Of a DNA stretch of 64,000 bases, positions 34,932 to 43,034 are shown piece by piece. The DNA comes from Clostridium oryzae (GTDB taxonomy: Bacteria; Bacillota; Clostridia; Clostridiales; Clostridiaceae): the NCBI RefSeq assembly GCF_002029235.1, contig NZ_MZGV01000004.1, positions 1-64,000 of the forward strand. Direction: 5' to 3'. A program made the position numbers and the translations under genes. The stretch's first letter is position 1; the number at the start of each line of letters is the position of its first letter. The notes under the pieces are model-generated. The model had not been told where the DNA came from and made no database searches. It worked only from the letters and a program-made list of their open reading frames with translations.

Positions 34932-35742
34932 TAAGTTTAATGAAAAGATAGATGAAAAAATTAAAGAATGCTTAATTTATAAATCAGATAATGCTTCAGT
35001 ACCTGAAAACATGTTTTTTAAAATTAAAAATGAAATATTAAAAGAAAAAGATAATGAAGGAGTTTTTACTAAGAAACATGTATTATTAAAATCAAGAACA
35101 GCCATAATTGCAGGAATACTTGTTGTTGCATTAAGTGTTACATGTGTTGCAGCAACTAATTTTTCTTCAATATTTGGCTCATCATCTATTCTAACTGAAG
35201 TTAAAACCTTTCCGAGTAAAGATAAAGTAAAAGAGACCGTTGGCTTTATCCCTAAATATGTTGAATCCTTTAAAAATGGGTTTGAATTTAATACATTTAA
35301 CTATACAAACAAAGAAATCCAAGATGAAAAAGGAACTACTATTAGAAAATACAAGAGTGCAGATTTTTATTATAAAAAAGATGGGTCTAAAAAAGATCAG
35401 AGTTTAAGTATGTCTATTCAAAAAACAGATGAGAAATCTTTTAATGAAGGCATATCAAAAAATGCTATATCACTAGAATATAACGGGGTTAAAATCATGT
35501 ACAATAGCAAACAGTATAAGTCGGTTCCAAATGGATACAAACCAACTGATGAAGAAAAACATTTACAAAATGAAGGGCTCCTTCAAATCGGATATGGAAG
35601 CGAGGATGAGAAGGTGGAGGTTAGTCAAGTGCAAGATATTATGTGGTATGAAGATGGACTATCTTACTACATTATTAATATGAATTATAATGGATTAAGC
35701 AAAGATGATATGATCAACATGGCAAAAGAAGTTATAGACTAA
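34924..35742 (+). CDS. Membrane-anchored partner of the ECF sigma factor (DUF4367-like)
   Basis: A 272-residue protein with a cytoplasmic N-terminal part of about 58 residues, one membrane segment (TAIIAGILVVALSVTCVAA) and an extracytoplasmic domain of about 190 residues. That domain resembles DUF4367-type domains seen in putative anti-sigma factors (VGFIPKYVESF...VQDIMWYEDGLSYYIINMNYNGLSKDDMINMAKEVI). Translational overlap with the sigma gene supports an anti-sigma role. The signal sensed outside the membrane is unknown. Confidence 0.75.
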   Translation: MNSKFNEKIDEKIKECLIYKSDNASVPENMFFKIKNEILKEKDNEGVFTKKHVLLKSRTAIIAGILVVALSVTCVAATNFSSIFGSSSILTEVKTFPSKDKVKETVGFIPKYVESFKNGFEFNTFNYTNKEIQDEKGTTIRKYKSADFYYKKDGSKKDQSLSMSIQKTDEKSFNEGISKNAISLEYNGVKIMYNSKQYKSVPNGYKPTDEEKHLQNEGLLQIGYGSEDEKVEVSQVQDIMWYEDGLSYYIINMNYNGLSKDDMINMAKEVID

Positions 35743-35751
35743 AAAATCAAC

Positions 35752-35780
35752 CCCGAGGAATTATATGATTATTCCTCGGG
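35752..35780. terminator. Strong hairpin between convergent genes
   Basis: CCCGAGGAAT pairs perfectly with ATTCCTCGGG around a 9-nt loop, between the sigma operon and the convergent helicase gene. The T run is poor. Confidence 0.65.
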
Positions 35781-35817
35781 CTCTGAGCACGCTCCTTTGA
35801 AATATCCACGGGCAATT

Positions 35818-36945
35818 CTATTTGTAGACATGCTTCTCTTCATCTAAGTCCCTTCGTGGTATTTTAAATTTAATAGCTTTCTCTATTTCTTCAAGCCTCC
35901 AACTGTCTTTTGGATCGATAAATAGGCAGGTGTAGCCTTCTTCTCCGGCTCTTCCGGTTCTGCCGATTCGATGTATATAACTTTCTACGCTTTCAGGTAT
36001 GTCATAGTTATATATATGGCTGACTCCGCTTATATCAAGTCCCCTGGAGGCCACATCTGTTGCTATTAAATATTGAAAATCCCCATTCCTAAAGGCTTTC
36101 ATTATTCTTTCACGCTTTGACTGAAGTATGTCGCTGTGAAGCTTTTCACAGTTGTAGCCTCGTTTATATAGCGCCTCTTCCAGTTCATCTACTCTTCTTT
36201 TGGTTCTGCAAAATATTATAGCCATAAATGGATTATCTTGATTCAGCACAGAACATAAAGCATCCTGTTTTCTTCTGTCTGTAGTTTCTACAACTTGCTG
36301 CTTAATAGCCTCAAGAGTTACTTCCTCCTTGTGAATGGCTACTGTTGCAGGTTCTTTCATGTATCTATAGGCCAATCTTTTAACATCTGAATTTATGGTT
36401 GCAGAGAAGCAAAGGGTTTGGCGTTTTTTAGAGGTGTTTTTTATAATTGCTTCCACCTCGTTTTTAAATCCCATTAAAAGCATTTGATCCGCTTCATCCA
36501 GTACAAAGGTTTTTAATTTACTTAAATCTATGGATTTTCTTTCAAGGTGATCCAAAAGTCTTCCAGGGGTTGCAATAATAAGATGAATGCCGGCCTTTAG
36601 CTTCTTAAGTTGAGAACCAACATCCTTGCCTCCATAGGCTGCCAATATATTGATATCTTTAGCCTGTTTAAGCTTTAAAGCTTCTTCTGCTATCTGAAGG
36701 GCAAGCTCCCTTGTAGGAGTTAAAATTAAGGCTTGAACTGTATCCACCTTAGGTTGAATATTTTCAAAAATGGGAAGCAAAAACGCAAGGGTTTTGCCTG
36801 TGCCAGTTTGAGATTCAACTATAACATCTTTTCCATTTTTTATAAGATTTATGCTTTCGGCTTGAACCGGTGTAGGCTCGGTGATACCATTATTTTTTAA
36901 TATCTTTACTATATCTTCGCTGATTCCTAATTGATTAAAATTCAT
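35818..36945 (-). CDS. DEAD-box ATP-dependent RNA helicase
   Basis: A 375-residue helicase core with all main motifs: Q-motif region FNQLGISEDIVKILKNNGITEPTPVQ, motif I SQTGTGKT, Ia PTRELALQ, II DEAD, III SAT, V RGLDISGV and VI HRIGRTGRAG. It lacks the C-terminal RNA-binding extension of DbpA or CshA. It unwinds short RNA duplexes with ATP. Its neighbour is a cold-shock gene, and such helicases often act in cold adaptation and RNA turnover. An 89-bp piece of this gene is duplicated at 25281. Confidence 0.93.
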   Translation of the reverse strand: MNFNQLGISEDIVKILKNNGITEPTPVQAESINLIKNGKDVIVESQTGTGKTLAFLLPIFENIQPKVDTVQALILTPTRELALQIAEEALKLKQAKDINILAAYGGKDVGSQLKKLKAGIHLIIATPGRLLDHLERKSIDLSKLKTFVLDEADQMLLMGFKNEVEAIIKNTSKKRQTLCFSATINSDVKRLAYRYMKEPATVAIHKEEVTLEAIKQQVVETTDRRKQDALCSVLNQDNPFMAIIFCRTKRRVDELEEALYKRGYNCEKLHSDILQSKRERIMKAFRNGDFQYLIATDVASRGLDISGVSHIYNYDIPESVESYIHRIGRTGRAGEEGYTCLFIDPKDSWRLEEIEKAIKFKIPRRDLDEEKHVYK

Positions 36946-37341
36946 TGTATTCTACCTTCCTTGTTATAGAGTTCCATTTCTATAGTTCCATTTTTAGAGT
37001 TAAATTAATACATGTTGAAGAAAGTGCTGGTGATTAATAGTAGATATTGTGAGGGGAAAATAAAAGCGTATTAATTAAGTTAGTATCCTTTATTGACTTA
37101 ACTAGTTATATTGGTTCTCACTCTCAATGAAAGCACAATTAGAACCTTCTGGCTACCATATCTTCTAATAATATACTATCAATAAGGATTATACAAATAA
37201 TTTATATAAACGTGCTGATTAAAAAGAATAACTTGTTTTATCTAACAGACTATGTTATTATTAACAAGAACTTAAATTGATAGTTAATAATTCAACAAAA
37301 TATATTTCAGTTAGTACTTTCTATGTATAGTATGATGATAT
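36946..37341. other. AT-rich region between helicase and cold-shock genes
   Basis: No gene is seen. It should contain the helicase promoter (minus) and the cold-shock gene promoter (plus, TATAGT at about 37326). Confidence 0.4.
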
Positions 37342-37398
37342 CGAAATTTTATTAGTGAATTAGTACAATGAGTTTAAGAATAATAAAATTTCGGAGGT
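37342..37398 (+). promoter_or_regulatory. 5' UTR hairpin abutting the cold-shock ribosome binding site
   Basis: CGAAATTTTATTA (37342-37354) is exactly complementary to 37381-37393. Its last base is the first G of the GGAGGT ribosome binding site. This AU-rich stem could act as a temperature-responsive switch on translation. Confidence 0.6.
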
Positions 37399-37406
37399 AC
37401 AGTTAG

Positions 37407-37604
37407 ATGACTGGTACAGTAAAATGGTTTAATTCAGAAAAAGGTTTTGGATTTATTACAGGAGAAGATGGAAAAGATATTTTTGCACATTTTTCTCAAA
37501 TAAAATCAGAAGGCTATAAGTCACTTGAAGAAGGTCAAAAGGTTTCTTTTGATATTGGTAAAGGACAAAAAGGACCTCAAGCAGAAAATATTACAGCTAT
37601 CTAA
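37407..37604 (+). CDS. Cold-shock protein (CspA family)
   Basis: A 65-residue single-domain cold-shock protein. RNP1 is KGFGFIT and RNP2 is IFAHF; the whole length matches the family ([15 protein letters not shown]...[11 protein letters not shown]...ENI). It binds single-stranded RNA and DNA and acts as an RNA chaperone. The start follows GGAGGT. The 5' UTR hairpin suggests post-transcriptional control. A terminator follows. Confidence 0.95.
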   Translation: MTGTVKWFNSEKGFGFITGEDGKDIFAHFSQIKSEGYKSLEEGQKVSFDIGKGQKGPQAENITAI

Positions 37605-37633
37605 ATTAAATCAATTTAATTAGTAAATATTTT

Positions 37634-37668
37634 AAACCTTGAATAGATATTCTATTTGAGGTTTTTTT
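37634..37668 (+). terminator. Terminator after the cold-shock gene
   Basis: AAACCT pairs with AGGTTT and AATAG with CTATT, followed by TTTTTTT. Confidence 0.85.
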
Positions 37669-37789
37669 GCGTATGCTCCTAAAGGAATAGATAAATGTGA
37701 ACTGCCGTAGCTAAATACCCAATAATAATTTTATTGTTAGTAGATATTTTAATAATTTTAATATAAAATAAATTGTAAATTATATAAAT

Positions 37790-38764
37790 TTGTTAAAAAA
37801 CAAGCTATGTAGAATGAGAACTAGAAAAGATATGGTTATCTCAGCCTTAATAATTATACCCATTGTTATTGCTGCTGCTTTGATATTTTCAGGTTCTAAA
37901 AATTCAAAATTCAATGTTGCTTTAGTTTCTGATAATCATAATAATATTCAAGAAAATAACAAATGTAAAATAATAGTTTTAAATAAAAAACCACAATTTT
38001 CAACTTTAGCTTTAGGTGTATATGATTTTGTAGTAGAAAAAAATAAAGACGGAAGTTATACAGCTGAAACAGCTTTACAAGATGTTTTTAAGAGAGAACT
38101 GGTTGAGAAGTTATTTAACGATGGAAAACTTTTTGCGAAAAGCAGCAAAGCTGAAGGTGTAAGAGGTATTGGTGCTTCTTTATTAGGTTTAATTGTATTA
38201 TTTGTAATAATTGAAGGAACTACACTTACAGTATTCTATCCAGATGATATAACCTTCAAAACCCTTAAGAGGATTTTTACTTCTGAAGTAAGTGAAAAAG
38301 CATATATTATCGCACAGTTTTTATTTACCTTTATAGGTCTTTATGTACCAACCTTCATAGCAATTACTGTTTCAAAAGCGTTTCTACGAACCGATATTGG
38401 TTATAGTGTTTACATGATAGCTCTATTAACGGCAATTATAACTGCTTTATCTACTGCTTTTGCATTATTTATGTCATCTATAATGAGAGATAATATTCAA
38501 ATAGCTTCCTGCTTCATTGCCTTAATAGTAAGTTTAATGTGCGGATGTTTCTATAAATTTAGTTTTAATATAAAAATTATAGATTTTATTCGTAATCTGC
38601 TTCCAATAAGTTCATATATGAATATAGCAGAAAGCATTGAAAGAGAAACTAGTTTATTGCAATACAAATTGGAAGTTTTAAATGTAGCTGTATGGACTAT
38701 TGCAATGTTAATTATGGGAATTTATATTACTCATAGGAGACTTAAAAATGGTGAATTTAATTGA
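37790..38764 (+). CDS. Orphan ABC-2-type membrane permease
   Basis: A 324-residue membrane protein. One N-terminal span (VISALIIIPIVIAAALIF) is followed by an extracytoplasmic domain of about 100 residues and five C-terminal spans, as in ABC-2 transporter permeases (SLLGLIVLFVIIEG...FPDDITFKTLKRIFTSEVS-like loop). No ATPase gene is adjacent. The TTG start has no convincing ribosome binding site, so the 5' end may be lost and the gene may not be expressed. The substrate is unknown. Confidence 0.6.
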   Translation: MLKNKLCRMRTRKDMVISALIIIPIVIAAALIFSGSKNSKFNVALVSDNHNNIQENNKCKIIVLNKKPQFSTLALGVYDFVVEKNKDGSYTAETALQDVFKRELVEKLFNDGKLFAKSSKAEGVRGIGASLLGLIVLFVIIEGTTLTVFYPDDITFKTLKRIFTSEVSEKAYIIAQFLFTFIGLYVPTFIAITVSKAFLRTDIGYSVYMIALLTAIITALSTAFALFMSSIMRDNIQIASCFIALIVSLMCGCFYKFSFNIKIIDFIRNLLPISSYMNIAESIERETSLLQYKLEVLNVAVWTIAMLIMGIYITHRRLKNGEFN

Positions 38765-38795
38765 AAGAAAATACATTTAGCACATAAATCCGGAG

Positions 38796-38993
38796 CTATG
38801 GTTCATTTTGAACCATACTAGCTGTTATTCCATGAATCCCAACATTGAATGGCAGAAATCTCATCTCTTTAGGCTTTATTAGACGGTGTATCCTCTGCAC
38901 TACTTGACCATTTTCAACAACAGCAATACCTACTGAACATGCACTATCTCTTTTTTTATTTGCAGTCTCAAAATCTATAGCTATAAAATTCAT
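38796..38993 (-). pseudogene. Truncated DnaQ-like 3'-5' exonuclease
   Basis: The first 65 residues of a DnaQ/PolC-type exonuclease: FIAIDFETANKKRDSACSVG contains the D-x-E metal-binding motif, and FLPFNVGIHGITASMV follows. The frame stops at 65 residues where the family runs to about 190 or more. AGGAG before the ATG is intact, so only the 3' part has been lost. Confidence 0.75.
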
Positions 38994-39219
38994 TTTTTTC
39001 TCCTAAGTGTAGTAAAAGCATAATAACATATTTAATGCTATTTTCATTATACTTAGATTTTCATAGTTGGCAATGCTAATTGATAATTATTAGGATAGAT
39101 AATTTTTGATTGCGTTATATAATTTGGAATATATGGATAATTACAGTTCAGAAAAAAGATGTATATATCGATATAATAAGTAGAGAATTGAGTTAATATA
39201 TGAGGAGGTAAAAGCTACT

Positions 39220-39816
39220 ATGGAGATAAATTCATTAAGTGCGTCTAGTATTAATTATTCAACTTCTAAAACAACAAAGGCAAAAAATGAATCGGCTGAA
39301 AAAGTAAGTGAGAGCAAAAAATGTAGTGAAGATGAAAAACTGAATGTTTTTAAGCAGGAGATTTGGAAAGAGATAGATTCAATGCCATATAACAGGGAAG
39401 CCGGTATATCTATTCAGATTACAGATGGGGCCTTTAAACGAATGATGAAAGATTCAAAGTTTAAAGATGAAATGATAGATACCCTAAAAAGGGATGCAAT
39501 TGCAACTAATAACTCATTAGCAGGTACAACTCTTACAAGGATTGATGAAAATGGTTATAGCGGTTATTCTTATTGCAAGGAAAATGAAGCGGCATTTGCA
39601 GCACATTCTAGCAATAAGGATTCCTTTTACAGCAGAAAGGCAGTAAAAAAGCACGATTATGAAGCTGAGAGCAAGAAAAGAGAGCTTCAGAGAATATATA
39701 AGAAAAAGATGCTAGACAAGGAGGATTATGATAATTTAACAGAGAAGGATCTGCAGGCTCAGAAGGTGTATGCATCGAAACAGTATCAGAAAAATATAGG
39801 TGTTATTGATAATTAG
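39220..39816 (+). CDS. Hypothetical protein, clostridial, lysine-rich coiled-coil end
   Basis: A 198-residue soluble protein that I do not recognise with confidence; it resembles DUF6033-type clostridial proteins. The N-terminus is low-complexity (Ser, Lys, Glu). The middle has ISIQITDGAFKRMMKDSKFKDEMIDTLKRDA, and the C-terminal 60 residues are charged and helical. There is no signal peptide or membrane segment. GAGGAGG precedes the ATG and a good terminator follows, so it is an expressed single-gene unit. Confidence 0.6.
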   Translation: MEINSLSASSINYSTSKTTKAKNESAEKVSESKKCSEDEKLNVFKQEIWKEIDSMPYNREAGISIQITDGAFKRMMKDSKFKDEMIDTLKRDAIATNNSLAGTTLTRIDENGYSGYSYCKENEAAFAAHSSNKDSFYSRKAVKKHDYEAESKKRELQRIYKKKMLDKEDYDNLTEKDLQAQKVYASKQYQKNIGVIDN

Positions 39817-39827
39817 TAGAACAGAGG

Positions 39828-39867
39828 AATGCACTGTCTAATTTTATATTAGGCAGTGCATTTTTTT
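39828..39867 (+). terminator. Terminator after the hypothetical gene
   Basis: AATGCACTGTCTAAT pairs with ATTAGGCAGTGCATT (one wobble pair), followed by a T run. A near-identical hairpin follows the CD3324 gene at 51603. Confidence 0.9.
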
Positions 39868-39943
39868 ATTTAAGGATTATTTAAGAATTTATAATTTATA
39901 ATAACCTCATGAACAGCAAATAATTTAGTGGGTACGAAATTTT

Positions 39944-40410
39944 ATGTTTTTTAGAATACTAAAAAGAGATTTTAAGCGGAAGAAATCAATGAATGTAATA
40001 TTATTAATATTCATCATACTAGCAACAACATTTTTGGCCATCAGCATGAATAATTTAATTTCAATATCAAGGTCTGTTAATTATTTTATGGAAAAAGCTA
40101 AAACACTGGATTATGTTGTTTCAGTTTATGATAGAGGGAAAAATGAAGACCTTTATAGGTGGCTTAATGCTTCAAAAGCTGATGGACGTGAAACCCATTT
40201 AAAATCAGGAGAAGTTGCCTTTTCAATGGCAGATAAGAGCAAAAACAATCTAAAGATTGGTGACAAGATTGTTATAACCCTTGGAGATATTAAAAAACTT
40301 TTACAATAAAGAAGTTTATTAAGGATGCTATTTTTGGGTCAAGTATGATGGATATGAAGAGGGTTATTATAAGTGATGAGGACAGGAATACAAAGGAGCA
40401 ACAGCTTTAA
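39944..40410 (+). pseudogene. Decayed FtsX-type ABC permease
   Basis: The N-terminus MFFRILKRDFKRKKSMNVILLIFIILATTFLAIS is typical of macrolide-export/FtsX-like permeases, and the frame stays open for 121 residues. A frame change then follows, and KKFIKDAIFGSSMMDMKRVIISDED continues in another frame to a stop at 40410. The family is several hundred residues with four or more spans, so most of the gene is missing. No ATPase partner remains. Confidence 0.7.
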
Positions 40411-40506
40411 ATAATTATTACATTATGTCGAAGAATACAGGAAGACTGGACAAGGGGTGGAACAGTGAATACAAGGTAAATAGGACTTACTTAAGCATAG
40501 TAAGTC

Positions 40507-40959
40507 CTATTTCAATATATGTGCAAGAAGCGCTTTACAACCTTTTTCCACATCAATATAAGTATCATCAAAGTTACCTGTGTACCAGGGATCGGCGATA
40601 TCTTTTGGAGTATCAGAAAAATCTAAAAGGCGGCTAACCTTTTTATCAACATCTTGTCCAATTATTCTGGTAATATTTGTTATATTATAGCTGTCCATCC
40701 CAATGATAAAATCATATTTTTCGTAATCAGATTTAGTGAGTTGAATTGCATATTTTCCGGCTGTAGAAATGCCAAACTCAGCAAGTTTTCTTTTTGTTCC
40801 GCGGTGAACGGGATTTCCTATTTCTTCGGTGCTTGTTGCAGAAGAGGCTATAAAGAATTTTTCGCTGAGTCCCTGTTTTGTTACCATATCCTTTAACATA
40901 AATTCAGCCATTGGTGAACGGCATATATTACCGTGGCATACAAACATTATTCTAATCAT
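40507..40959 (-). CDS. Low-molecular-weight protein-tyrosine phosphatase
   Basis: A 150-residue phosphatase with the P-loop VCHGNICRSP (Cys8 and Arg14) at the N-terminus and the general acid in the DPWY segment (ADPWYTGNFDDTY). It hydrolyses phosphotyrosine, or phosphoarginine in some Gram-positive members; which applies here cannot be read. It is convergent with the permease remnant. The start has GGGAGG upstream on the minus strand. Confidence 0.93.
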   Translation of the reverse strand: MIRIMFVCHGNICRSPMAEFMLKDMVTKQGLSEKFFIASSATSTEEIGNPVHRGTKRKLAEFGISTAGKYAIQLTKSDYEKYDFIIGMDSYNITNITRIIGQDVDKKVSRLLDFSDTPKDIADPWYTGNFDDTYIDVEKGCKALLAHILK

Positions 40960-41119
40960 ATATTATACCTCCCAAGATTTAAAGATTGATTGTTTTAAGA
41001 ATTAGCACAGTAGATAAATTGTATCATATATATTTCTAAAAAGCATATTAAGCAATAGGAAACTAACCTATGAATACATAAATAAGACAGCTTCATTGTT
41101 TAGAAAAACTGGTAAACCC

Positions 41120-41227
41120 ATGATAGTTATAAGGGATATTGAAGGTGGTAATGATGACATATTTCAAAATGTACAAGAGTTGATTACTGAGGATAGCGAT
41201 GTGGAAGTTTTAAAGGTATTTATATAA
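41120..41227 (+). pseudogene. C-terminal gene remnant, 35 residues
   Basis: Reads MIVIRDIEGGNDDIFQNVQE then LITEDSDVEVLKVFI-stop. Upstream codons in frame (KTASLFRKTGKP) extend the similarity to coding sequence but no start or ribosome binding site is seen. The family is not recognised. Its stop lies at the left edge of the 114-bp inverted-repeat element. Confidence 0.4.
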
Positions 41228-41335
41228 GTTGCAATAAAGTTCTTACATTATGGCTTCTAAAATATCACTGCTGAATCGGTTCGACCATAGGATCTTTTAG
41301 AAGTCAGAATGTATTAGAACTTTCACAACTTATAT
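41222..41335. repeat. 114-bp MITE-like imperfect inverted repeat
   Basis: The outer 10 bp, ATATAAGTTG and CAACTTATAT, are exact complements. About 45 bp on each side pair with a few mismatches (including GTTCT/AGAAC, ACATT/AATGT and CTTCTAAAA/TTTTAGAAG) around a loop of roughly 22 bp. It lacks a T run, so a small transposable element or RNA is more likely than a terminator. Confidence 0.6.
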
Positions 41336-41338
41336 AGA

Positions 41339-41857
41339 TTATTCTATTCTTTTTTCATATATAGGCATATTGTTATCAGGGTCTATTTTTTCGCTATTTT
41401 TGAAACCAACTGTAGTCCAAAACGGTATCCCTGATATGCTATCAGGAGTTAAATACATTTGGGTAACACCATGTTTTTTGAAAAGATATGTAACATGCTG
41501 AAATAATTTTGTTGCATACCCTCTTCTCCTCATTTTCAGAACTATATAATATTCCATTATATAACCATAGCCAGGATCAATAATGCCTTTTATTCCGCCT
41601 AAATCAACTGCACAAAATCCAAAACCAACTAAGATATTTTCACAAGTATATACAAGTTCAAAATGCATATCATTTCGTTTCCCTTGAATATCTACTCGTT
41701 GTTTTGCATATTTTTCTAAAGTAATATCTGATTCGTTGATTAGTTCAATATCATCTTTATAAATTTCACGCATGTAAGGTATCCACATTGAAATAAGTTC
41801 GTTATACTGATGCATATTTCCAGTGACTATTTGCTCATAATACAATTCTTTTAACAT
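41339..41857 (-). CDS. GNAT-family N-acetyltransferase with leader-peptide attenuator
   Basis: A 172-residue acetyltransferase. Motif A is LKMRRRGYATKLFQHVTYLF (acetyl-CoA loop R-R-R-G-Y-A) and the C-terminus is IPFWTTVGFKNSEKIDPD then NNMPIYEKRIE. The acceptor is unknown. AAGGAG precedes the ATG on the minus strand. Upstream are a 21-residue leader peptide and a terminator, suggesting induction by translation inhibitors. A C-terminal fragment of a close homologue is at 24957. Confidence 0.88.
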   Translation of the reverse strand: MLKELYYEQIVTGNMHQYNELISMWIPYMREIYKDDIELINESDITLEKYAKQRVDIQGKRNDMHFELVYTCENILVGFGFCAVDLGGIKGIIDPGYGYIMEYYIVLKMRRRGYATKLFQHVTYLFKKHGVTQMYLTPDSISGIPFWTTVGFKNSEKIDPDNNMPIYEKRIE

Positions 41858-41882
41858 TTAGTACTCCTTCTTACAATATAAA

Positions 41883-41913
41883 AAAGTATTCCTGCAAAAT
41901 ACAGAAATACTTT
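41883..41913 (-). terminator. Leader terminator of the GNAT gene
   Basis: Read on the minus strand, AAAGTATTTCTG pairs with CAGGAATACTTT and is followed by TTTTT. It lies about 25-55 bp upstream of the GNAT start codon, so it acts as an attenuator. Its 5' arm TATTTCTG (41902-41909) can pair instead with CAGAAATA inside the leader peptide frame (41973-41980). Confidence 0.7.
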
Positions 41914-41946
41914 ATATTTACCATCGTTTTACTAAATGTATTGTAA

Positions 41947-42012
41947 TCATATAGATAAAAGTGATTGATAGATATTTCTGTTTTCGCCTGTAAATAATAT
42001 TATATTTTTCAT
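41947..42012 (-). CDS. 21-residue leader peptide of the GNAT gene
   Basis: AAGGAAGG precedes an ATG and a 21-codon frame, MKNIILFTGENRN then IYQSLLSI-stop. Codons within it form the antiterminator arm complementary to the leader terminator, as in ribosome-mediated attenuation. Confidence 0.6.
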   Translation of the reverse strand: MKNIILFTGENRNIYQSLLSI

Positions 42013-42267
42013 ATCTATCGCCTTCCTTTCAATATATTGTAAGTATATCGTGTACACGTGGCTATGTCAATAAAAATCTAATGAATACAGTACATAAAAA
42101 GTTATTATATTCAAAAGTGGTTGAATATTTATGGTAAACATAAGAGCTTTGGTGTATTTTATATATTAATGCATGGTAAATAGAAGATGAGATAATAATG
42201 ATGATGGAAGAACAATTTTCACAATGATATAATAATAAAAGAATATTTAAGAGAAGGTGAGTATTTT

Positions 42268-42633
42268 ATGTTGTACCATGCATCAGGAGAGGCAGTAGAA
42301 TTTCCAGAGATAAGAAAAAGTAGATATACAAAAGATTTTTCATGGGGATTTTATTGTACGAATAATTTTGAGCAAGCCCAAAAGTGGGCTAGAAGAAATA
42401 GATAGCGTGCTACAGTTAATTATTATACTTACACAGAAAATAAAAATTTAAAAATATTGAAGTTTGAAAACATGAATGATAATCAAAAAAATGATTTATT
42501 TTATGTATGTTCACTTATAGAATTTATAGGAAGAAAGACTAAGAATAGAAGAGCTGATATTGTAGAGATACTTGGAAAGAAGGAGCTGGAAAGACAGTTA
42601 GAACTTGCAGAGTTTAACTCCAATAAAACTTAG
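42268..42633 (+). pseudogene. DUF3990 gene with nonsense codon, fused to its partner's N-terminus
   Basis: MLYHASGEAVEFPEIRKS...FYCTNNFEQAQKWARRNR is a DUF3990 N-terminus. A TAG at 42403-42405 then interrupts the frame, which continues as RATVNYYTYTENKNLKILKF. The domain stops early, and without a frame change DLFYVCSLIEFIGRKTKNRRAD follows. That segment resembles the small protein usually encoded beside DUF3990 genes. So there is one nonsense mutation plus one internal deletion joining two genes. GAAGGTGAG precedes the ATG. Confidence 0.65.
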
Positions 42634-42746
42634 GATAACTATAAAGGTAATAGATGAGTGTTATTCATTAAAAGAAATAGAAGACTACCTAAATGTTGTA
42701 CCATCAGCAATAAGCAAATTACTCTTACGCAATTGCATAATTTAAC

Positions 42747-42771
42747 TTGTCACTTGTCACGAGGGTGGCAC
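42747..42771 (-). repeat. Repeat A, copy 9 (C variant, inverted)
   Basis: The only copy on the minus strand, a perfect 25 bp. It begins two bases after a plus-strand TAA that ends a coding scrap (KEIEDYLNVVPSAISKLLL). It forms the left edge of the segment duplicated with 16.5-17.6 kb. Confidence 0.95.
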
Positions 42772-42886
42772 ATATACATATTATATATCTGTATGATAGA
42801 ATATAAGAAAGATAAATATTACTATTTTTGGCTACTAAAAATGTTACACAAAGTACAGTATTTTATTATCTTCGGAGGTGTGGTTA

Positions 42887-42934
42887 TTGAAGGATATAAG
42901 AGGTTTTTTGCTCTATGCAGGATTAGTCATATAA
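42887..42934 (+). CDS. Leader peptide of CD3324 copy 3 (TTG start, ends LLYAGLVI)
   Basis: GGAGGTG at 42875-42881 precedes a TTG and 14 further codons, MKDIRGFLLYAGLVI-stop. The frame is kept relative to copy 2 despite base changes and a 1-bp insertion before the start, which supports translation. Confidence 0.65.
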   Translation: MKDIRGFLLYAGLVI

Positions 42935-43030
42935 TTCAGCGGTTAGTTGTATAGAGTGTAAAAAATAATCGCTGTTTCATTTATATATGGCAAGCCTGCA
43001 ATCTTGTGAAATATAATAAGAAGGAGCAGG
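42911..43030 (+). promoter_or_regulatory. Putative attenuator RNA of CD3324 gene copy 3
   Basis: Stem 1 pairs CTCTATGCA (42911-42919) with TGTATAGAG (42948-42956). Interleaved stem 2 pairs CAGCGGTTA (42937-42945) with TAATCGCTG (42966-42974). The hairpin at 42995-43030 (CCTGC/GCAGG, TCTTGT/ATAAGA) encloses the AGGA ribosome binding site. Confidence 0.6.
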
Positions 43031-43034
43031 ATTA

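Noticed and set aside
4528-42771. Repeat A copies as a CRISPR array
   Set aside because: Spacing is 1-7 kb (far more for the last copy), segments between copies are genes, and no cas genes are present.
42658-42954. 98-residue plus-strand open frame across repeat A copy 9
   Set aside because: It reads through the inverted repeat and the CD3324 leader in a wrong frame. The conserved leader peptide uses a different frame.
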